From positions 8,804,001-8,868,000 of the forward strand of contig NZ_CP109467.1 in the NCBI RefSeq assembly GCF_036227325.1: a stretch of 64,000 nt of DNA, given 5' to 3'. The translations under genes and the position numbers were made by a program. The DNA comes from Streptomyces sp. NBC_01465. GTDB lineage: Bacteria; Actinomycetota; Actinomycetes; Streptomycetales; Streptomycetaceae. This document shows, piece by piece, positions 59,174 through 64,000 of the stretch (its first letter is position 1; the number at the start of each line of letters is the position of its first letter). The notes beneath the pieces were generated by a model. That model saw nothing but the letters and a program-made list of their open reading frames with translations. It did not search any database and was not told the origin of the DNA.

Positions 59174-60342
59174 GCCAGCGGAGGGGCAATACGGCGCAGT
59201 CGTTGTGTAACCGCTTTGGTATGCGGACCCGTGCGCACATCGCCTGGTTCCTGAAGCGCTCCTAAAAGTTTTTGTAATAACAGTGGGTCATCGACGAAAT
59301 AGTGCATGCCCAGGCGATCCAGTATGCCCTGTAATCTGAAAGCCTCGAGCTCGAGCACCGCAGACGAAGAACCTGGGTTTTGGAATCGTCGGGCGATGCT
59401 GGCGAGAGATCGCCTGAAACTTAGTGATGAGGTCGGGAGCTGAAAGTTCGAGGTCAATTCTGTGTCTCCGTAGTGCAATGCTTCAAACATTACGTCGGCG
59501 ACAGCGAGTTCCTGCCTGTGCTGCAGCAGCCACAGGTACTTCTCCGCCACGTCCTCATTCCCTGTGCGCACAATTAGACCGACATATCCTAACCGGACAG
59601 AGAGCGGGTCAGGCGACTTAGTCGCGTCCCATACGAGTTCTTGCACTAGGGCCTGATCGGCTTGCGTACCAGCGCGGGCCAGCATGTGGATGGCGTGGTG
59701 GCGAGGAAGCCCCCCGACCTCGCTTGCAGGCGAATCCGAAGCCAAGCGGCGGAGGTGAGCAAGCGCGTCGTGTACGTGCGAAGATGCGACGCTACCTTTT
59801 TCGTTCGATTGCAGAGCCAGTCCCAGAAAATGGTTGGCAGGGTATTGTAGATGAAGTTTGATGTGTTCCGGAGCGATGAGATCTGTAAAGTCTCGTGAAT
59901 ACACCACGCCAGTCCAGATACGGTAGATGAAGTTTGCGCGCGTGATGTTATAGAGCAGCGCAGACGCGTAACCTATCTCACCGCTCTGCATGCTTGTGTC
60001 GGCAGTTTTTTCGTGCAGCAGACCGAACACACTCTTTACGAGAGTCTCCGGATTAGCATTGCTAATCCGGGCCACTTCCCGCAATTTCCGGCGAAGCGCG
60101 TCGCCGAAGTCCTCGCATTCTTTGATTTTCATCGCATACTCGAGCTCGTCGGCACTCCCCAGGTAGGCAGCTATCTCCGCCAGATGGTGCCTCGGAATCT
60201 GCTCGCGCCCGTTGATCCATCGCTGTACCTCGGTACGACTCCGTCCCAACACGCGGGCGAATTGCGCATTTGAATAGCCAAGTTCCCGCAGTTTCCGGTC
60301 CAACCATTGATTCGGTGTTGGGAGAGGTGGTGGGGATGCCAT
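59170..60342 (-). CDS. XRE-family regulator with large C-terminal sensor
   Basis: 390 residues; ATG 60342 (MASPPPLPTPNQW) chosen over 60411. The N-terminal helix-turn-helix is NAQFARVLGRSRTEVQRWINGREQIP (about residues 24-50). The remaining 330 residues are helical and TPR-like (VHDALAHLRRLASDSPAS, DQALVQELVWDATKSPD, NEDVAEKYLWLLQHRQELAVADVMF), as in ligand- or peptide-sensing regulators. The stop overlaps the oxygenase start (ATGA), so regulator and enzymes are made together. A perfect 18-bp palindrome lies 60-100 bp upstream and is a likely site of autoregulation. Confidence 0.75.
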   Translation of the reverse strand: MASPPPLPTPNQWLDRKLRELGYSNAQFARVLGRSRTEVQRWINGREQIPRHHLAEIAAYLGSADELEYAMKIKECEDFGDALRRKLREVARISNANPETLVKSVFGLLHEKTADTSMQSGEIGYASALLYNITRANFIYRIWTGVVYSRDFTDLIAPEHIKLHLQYPANHFLGLALQSNEKGSVASSHVHDALAHLRRLASDSPASEVGGLPRHHAIHMLARAGTQADQALVQELVWDATKSPDPLSVRLGYVGLIVRTGNEDVAEKYLWLLQHRQELAVADVMFEALHYGDTELTSNFQLPTSSLSFRRSLASIARRFQNPGSSSAVLELEAFRLQGILDRLGMHYFVDDPLLLQKLLGALQEPGDVRTGPHTKAVTQRLRRIAPPLA

Positions 60343-60402
60343 GGCGTCTCGCTTGTTGTTGTGGGCCGGTGCTAGGACTCCTGAGCTTAAGGGACTACCG
60401 CT

Positions 60403-60442
60403 CTCGGGCACAGAGGGAGATTCTTCTCCCTCTGTGCCCGAG
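60403..60442. promoter_or_regulatory. Perfect 18-bp inverted repeat upstream of the XRE operon
   Basis: CTCGGGCACAGAGGGAGA (60403-60420), loop TTCT, and the exact complement at 60425-60442. Forty bases of perfect dyad are far beyond chance. It sits 61 bp before the regulator ATG on the minus strand. It may be an operator for the XRE protein, an attenuator hairpin in the leader RNA, or a bidirectional terminator for the unit to the right. Confidence 0.7.
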
Positions 60443-60645
60443 CCGCACTAACCTCGTAGGCTCATCTGAGCCCCACCAATGTCTCAAGTTGCTGACTTGC
60501 GATCTCATATACGCTGTGCGAGGCGCGCACAGAACCTGGCCCTCGGAAGGTCCATGGCCTAGGCTTGATAGAACGCATTTTGGCCGTGCACAGAAGAAAC
60601 CTGTGCGCAAGGCCCGCTGCGGGTGACGAAGCGAGCGAAGGTGTC

Positions 60646-60861
60646 ATGACAAGGAATTCCGGTCAGTCCGATGAACAACCGAACATAAAATACGGTCGGT
60701 GGGCATTGTGGCAGGTCGAGGGCGACCTGATCATTTTTGACATGATCGATAACATTCCATACGATCCGGCCGATCAAAGTGAGCGGGAGCGAATGGTTCG
60801 CCTGCTCGAAGACGCCGGAGTAGTCGCGCAAAGAGATTACCCAGGACGCCCGTGCAACTGA
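60646..60861 (+). CDS. Small hypothetical protein
   Basis: 71 residues from ATG 60646 (GCGAAGG upstream). PNIKYGRWALWQVEGDLIIFDMIDNIPYDPADQSERERMVRLLEDAG has a beta-strand then helix pattern. It is divergent from the XRE operon and shares its lower GC, so it may belong to the same transferred segment. No family recognised. Confidence 0.5.
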   Translation: MTRNSGQSDEQPNIKYGRWALWQVEGDLIIFDMIDNIPYDPADQSERERMVRLLEDAGVVAQRDYPGRPCN

Positions 60862-60963
60862 GTACAGTCAGCTTACGGGCAACTGCCTCGTAGATCCTCT
60901 GACAGTGAGCGACTCTGTCGAGGATCTTGAGGCTCGAAGGTCATTTGCCCTGGCGCCACCAGA

Positions 60964-61155
60964 GTGGCCGGGGCAGACTGCGGGCTTCGAGGTACTGCTG
61001 GAACGCCGTTGCTGGTCGCGGACGGTAGGTGGAGGCACGTGTTGACCGCAATCGCGGTCAACATCGAACGCCTCAGCACCCAGGAACCCGACGGTGGCAC
61101 TCACTCAATATCACTGTCACAGGACAGGGTTCTGTCCCGTGCCATCGAAACTTGA
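60964..61155 (+). pseudogene. Transposase C-terminal remnant
   Basis: The frame includes GRWRHVLTAIAVNIERLS, resembling the HVLTA-A-N-RLS end of IS1182/IS5-type DDE transposases in actinomycetes. The rest of the enzyme is missing. It ends inside a short palindromic stretch (61101-61160) that could be the IS terminus. Confidence 0.4.
61114..61127 (+). repeat. 14-bp direct repeat, copy 1
   Basis: CTGTCACAGGACAG, identical and in the same orientation at 63487-63500. The two copies bracket the pentapeptide-repeat gene. CACTCAA/GATGGC sequences resembling each other also occur near both copies. Confidence 0.6.
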
Positions 61156-61204
61156 GTGAATGTCATTGAGCTTTGAGCGAGAGCCCTGGGGCGCGGAGCG
61201 GTGT

Positions 61205-63307
61205 TCAGCGTTTGATGCGTCCGCGTACGGCGAGGACAGCCAGGGCGAGGAGGGTGGGTTCCAGGAGGCGGGAGGCCATCTCGATGTAGGTACCGGCAGT
61301 CGTGAGGTTTTGGCCGGATGAGCGAAAGACCACGGAGTTGATGGCAACGCGGATGGCCTTCTCTGTGCGGGGCCATGTCATGCGCTGGGACCAGTCGCCG
61401 TGGAGGGCAGGGGCGGGGGAACTGGTGGTGAGGTTGATCTTGTTGCCGTGGAGAGTCCCAGCCGTGGCGGGGTCGGGTTCGTAGGAGGTCAGGCCGAAGC
61501 CCATGAGTAGCAGTACGGTCAGGGACATCGCGGCCAGCAGCCATGCCAGGGCACGGGAGGAGCGCAGGCCATAGCCGGAGAGTAGCCAGTAGCCGAATAG
61601 CAAGCCCCTTTCTCCCGGCGGGGTGCCGGTGCGGTCGTGGCGGCGCATCTCCATCTCGCCGTAGTAGAAGTCGGCCGCTCCCGGTTCGTCCTTGCCGTCC
61701 TCGAATGCCTTGCGCAGCTGCCTGTATACGACGGCCACGTCCTCCGGGTCCGGGGTGAGGTCGGGGTCGGGGTGGTGCGGGCCGGGGCGCCAGGCAAGGG
61801 ACAGAGAAGCGGGCGCTTGGCCCGGTACTGGGAGAGGCTGGCGTGCGTTCTGAGCACGCCAGTGGTGCTCCTCGGCAAGGATGCGCCGGCGGGTCCACCG
61901 CACCGGCCATATGCCGTGGAGGTGCACGCCAACGGGGGCAGTGGCGAAGGAGCATCGGCCTACCAGACGGAGCTGGTCAAGGTGAAAGGCACCGGAGAAC
62001 AGACAGTCGGTCAGGTCGATATCGGTCAGTACCAGGTGCGCAGCGTCCACCCCCTGCAACGAAGCCACTCGCACCCCGGCGATGCCTGTCAGCAGGCTCT
62101 CATTCACTAGCGCGTCGCCCTCGGCCGCGAAGGGCACGGGGTAAGCAGTGATTGCTACGGGGAAGGACAGCGCCGCGTGGCTGAGGTCCGCTGTGGCGTA
62201 GCGCAGACGCACGATCGCCGTCGACTGCCAGCGTGTCCGGGCACAGCGCACCTCACGCGCCGCGATTTCCAGCGTCACCGACACCTCGAATATCGCGCCA
62301 GACAGATCAACCCTCTGCCCACACACGACCGGCCCGAACCACGACATCACCGCGAACTGCGTCCCGAAGAACTGGGCGTCGCCGGAGAACTGTGTCCCGC
62401 CGAACCAGGCGTCGCCGGAGAACCGTGTCCCGTCGAACCGGGCAGGGCCGGAGAACTGAGCTTCGCCGAATCGGGCAGGGCCGGAGAACTGAGCCTCGCC
62501 GAACGAAGCGTCGTCGGAGAACTGCGCCTGGCTGAACCCGGCGTCGTCGGAGAACTGCGCCCGGTCGAACTGGGCAGGGCCGGAGAACTGAGCCCGGCTG
62601 AACTGGGCGTAGCGGGAGAACCGAGCCCCGCCAAACCGGGCGTCACCCGAGAACTGCACATCGTCGAACCAACCGTTGCCCGAGAACTGCGCCCCGACGA
62701 ACCGGGCGTCGTCGGAGAACTGCGCCCGGCTGAACTCGGCGTCGTCGGTGAAGTGCGCCCCGCCGAACTGGGCGTAGTGAGAGAACCGAGCCTCGCCAAA
62801 CTGGGCAGGTCCGGAGAACTGAGCTCCGCCGAACCGGGCAGGTCCGGAGAACTGAGCCCGGCTGAACCCGGCGTCGGAGAACTGCGCCCCGTCGAACTGA
62901 GCATCGCGGGAGAACTGCGCCCGGTTGAACTGGGCAGGGCCGGAGAACTGCGCCCCGCCGAACCGGGCGTCGCCGGAGAACTGCGCCCGATTGAACTGGG
63001 CAGGGCCGGAGAACTGCGCCTCGCCGAACCGGGCGCGGCCGAGGCGGGGTTGCCGAGTAGTGGGATCACGCAGGGCGCGAAGGAGAGAAGCGAGGAGCGA
63101 CCCGGTGAAAGGGGTGCCGCGATAGTCGATGGCGGTACCGGGCGTCAGGTTGGCCAAGTGGGCATTGCGGTCCCTATCGGGCAGGTGGGCCAGGCATGCA
63201 CTGTGGTTAGAGACGTGGATGCCGCGGCAGCCGACGGGATCGCTGGCGGGGTCCGCACCATGTCCACAGTGCTGCCAAGAAGGTGCTGAGGCTGGTTCGC
63301 TACTCAT
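61205..63307 (-). CDS. Pentapeptide-repeat membrane protein
   Basis: 700 residues; ATG 63307 chosen. A Cys/His-containing head (WQHCGHGADP, GCRGIHVSNHSACLAHL) precedes about 48 consecutive pentapeptides of the A(R/Q)Fxx type (about residues 84-330; ARFGGAQFSGPAQFNRAQFS pattern), which fold into a right-handed four-sided beta helix. A second globular part (about 330-560) includes more degenerate repeats and a Trp/Arg-rich linker. Two membrane helices follow near 580-605 (LAWLLAAMSLTVLLLMGFGL) and at the C-terminus (LLEPTLLALAVLAV). Pentapeptide helices can mimic DNA or act as scaffolds; this one is membrane-tethered. Confidence 0.8.
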   Translation of the reverse strand: MSSEPASAPSWQHCGHGADPASDPVGCRGIHVSNHSACLAHLPDRDRNAHLANLTPGTAIDYRGTPFTGSLLASLLRALRDPTTRQPRLGRARFGEAQFSGPAQFNRAQFSGDARFGGAQFSGPAQFNRAQFSRDAQFDGAQFSDAGFSRAQFSGPARFGGAQFSGPAQFGEARFSHYAQFGGAHFTDDAEFSRAQFSDDARFVGAQFSGNGWFDDVQFSGDARFGGARFSRYAQFSRAQFSGPAQFDRAQFSDDAGFSQAQFSDDASFGEAQFSGPARFGEAQFSGPARFDGTRFSGDAWFGGTQFSGDAQFFGTQFAVMSWFGPVVCGQRVDLSGAIFEVSVTLEIAAREVRCARTRWQSTAIVRLRYATADLSHAALSFPVAITAYPVPFAAEGDALVNESLLTGIAGVRVASLQGVDAAHLVLTDIDLTDCLFSGAFHLDQLRLVGRCSFATAPVGVHLHGIWPVRWTRRRILAEEHHWRAQNARQPLPVPGQAPASLSLAWRPGPHHPDPDLTPDPEDVAVVYRQLRKAFEDGKDEPGAADFYYGEMEMRRHDRTGTPPGERGLLFGYWLLSGYGLRSSRALAWLLAAMSLTVLLLMGFGLTSYEPDPATAGTLHGNKINLTTSSPAPALHGDWSQRMTWPRTEKAIRVAINSVVFRSSGQNLTTAGTYIEMASRLLEPTLLALAVLAVRGRIKR

Positions 63308-63725
63308 GGCCTGAGGCTCCGGTGCTGGTCGAGAGGAGAACAGAGGACGCGCTCTCACCTATGGAGTACTGCAGCAGACGGACGGTAGGAAGCCCGCGGT
63401 TCCAGAACCGGTTGCTCGCCTCGCGCCTCACCGATCGAGCGACTTCGCCTGTCACTCAAAGTTTGATGGCGCATGCTGAACATTCGCTGTCACAGGACAG
63501 CCACGTTCGTTTCTTGCCTCAACTGGCGGCTGCAGTCCGGGCGGCAGGGCTTCCCCGCGGTCGCTGCCTTGGCCGCAACGGACTGCGGCTTGGCCATCAA
63601 GACGGCCCCGCCGCCAGCGGTGGCGAACGGAGCCGTACAGGTTCCGGGGGATCTTGATGAGGCAACCATCGGCCCGAAGGAGGCGATGGCAGGTCTCCGC
63701 ACTATCGAGCCGGTGCAGGGCTGGC
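63308..63725. other. Intergenic region
   Basis: About 420 bp between two minus-strand genes. It must contain the promoter of the pentapeptide gene and holds the second 14-bp repeat and possible IS-end sequence. No gene supported. Confidence 0.35.
63487..63500 (+). repeat. 14-bp direct repeat, copy 2
   Basis: Identical to 61114-61127, located 180 bp upstream of the start of the pentapeptide-repeat gene. Confidence 0.6.
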
Positions 63726-63944
63726 TCAGCGGCGGATTCGGATCCTTACGTGAACGGATCCACCGAGCGCGGCTGCAGCAGTGCCGATTGCGATGACCGG
63801 GCCGAGATAGTCAGCGTTGCCGGTCAGTGCGAGCACGATGACGGCAGCGAGCGTGCCGAGCACGGACAGAGCGCGTATCCAGATGAGCGCTGAACTGCCG
63901 GCGTTGGAGGTTGCAGGTGCGGTGCTTCGACCAAGCGGGGGCAT
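63726..63944 (-). CDS. Small two-helix membrane protein
   Basis: 72 residues; ATG 63944 has a strong GGAGGAG upstream. Two membrane helices (LIWIRALSVLGTLAAVIVLALTG as the first, GPVIAIGTAAAALGGSV as the second) with a short YL loop between and a basic end (HVRIRIRR). Function unknown. Confidence 0.6.
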   Translation of the reverse strand: MPPLGRSTAPATSNAGSSALIWIRALSVLGTLAAVIVLALTGNADYLGPVIAIGTAAAALGGSVHVRIRIRR

Positions 63945-64000
63945 GGACTCGTTCTCCTCCGTTGTGGGTTGAGCAGGGGTGTCCAGGCTGGGAATGCCTG

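Noticed and set aside
62330..63060. CRISPR-like short repeats
   Set aside because: The periodic CCGGAGAACTG pattern is the coding DNA of the pentapeptide repeats; unit spacing is 15-30 bp with no true spacers.

Overview
The window reads as accessory DNA from a Streptomyces-like actinomycete. GC is high throughout, many starts are GTG, genes are coupled by ATGA/GTGA overlaps, secreted proteins have Tat or Sec signals, and several families are typical of the genus (RHS and ALF-repeat exotoxins, SARP-type regulator, Doc-like toxin, pentapeptide-repeat protein). No rRNA, tRNA, CRISPR array or core housekeeping operon was seen. Strand changes are frequent, many genes are small and orphan, and at least five transposase remnants or insertions occur. 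This suits a chromosome arm, an integrated element or a large plasmid.

Layout. 1-4 kb: end of an unidentified gene, a small minus-strand gene, a membrane-anchored Mrr-like endonuclease, and a sigma-factor cassette whose sigma gene carries an in-frame amber codon. 4.6-14 kb: a 2,608-residue secreted RHS/YD-repeat polymorphic toxin with a Hint domain, an unrecognised C-terminal toxin and its likely immunity gene, then a Tat-exported DyP-type peroxidase. 14.4-20 kb (minus): a RelE-like pair, then a large ALF-repeat exotoxin ending in an RNase Sa/T1-type domain, coupled to a barstar-like immunity gene. 20.3-24.3 kb: secreted and membrane proteins, including a trypsin-fold protein with a degenerate catalytic triad fused to propeller-like repeats. 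24.4-30 kb: an AAA ATPase/HNH pair resembling Septu, a membrane-anchored protein, and a CoiA-like protein with C-terminal zinc fingers. 30.3-31.4 kb: an IS630-family element with visible inverted repeats and TA duplication. 31.4-36.7 kb: orphan genes, an RHH/MazF-like toxin-antitoxin pair, and a frameshifted AbiEii-like gene next to an apparently chimeric ORF. 37-39.6 kb: an SDR / TetR / aldo-keto reductase redox cassette. 40-49.9 kb: secreted proteins, a Doc-like toxin-antitoxin pair, a secreted alpha/beta hydrolase with a divergent wHTH regulator, and an FAD oxidase. 49.9-53.3 kb: a 1,121-residue SARP/NB-ARC regulator. 53.4-57 kb: a graveyard of ISL3, ISAs1 and other transposase pieces with truncated genes. 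57.4-60.4 kb (minus): a lower-GC, tightly coupled XRE regulator / AurF-type diiron oxygenase / SAM methyltransferase operon preceded by a perfect 18-bp palindrome. 60.6-64 kb: a small ORF, IS remnants, a 700-residue pentapeptide-repeat membrane protein and a small membrane protein.

The dominant themes are conflict (two polymorphic toxin/immunity loci, three toxin-antitoxin-like pairs, an ATPase/HNH defence pair, an Mrr-like nuclease) and gene decay around mobile elements. The best candidate for an undescribed system is the XRE/diiron-oxygenase/methyltransferase operon with its palindrome. The unclassified RHS C-terminal toxin/immunity pair comes next.
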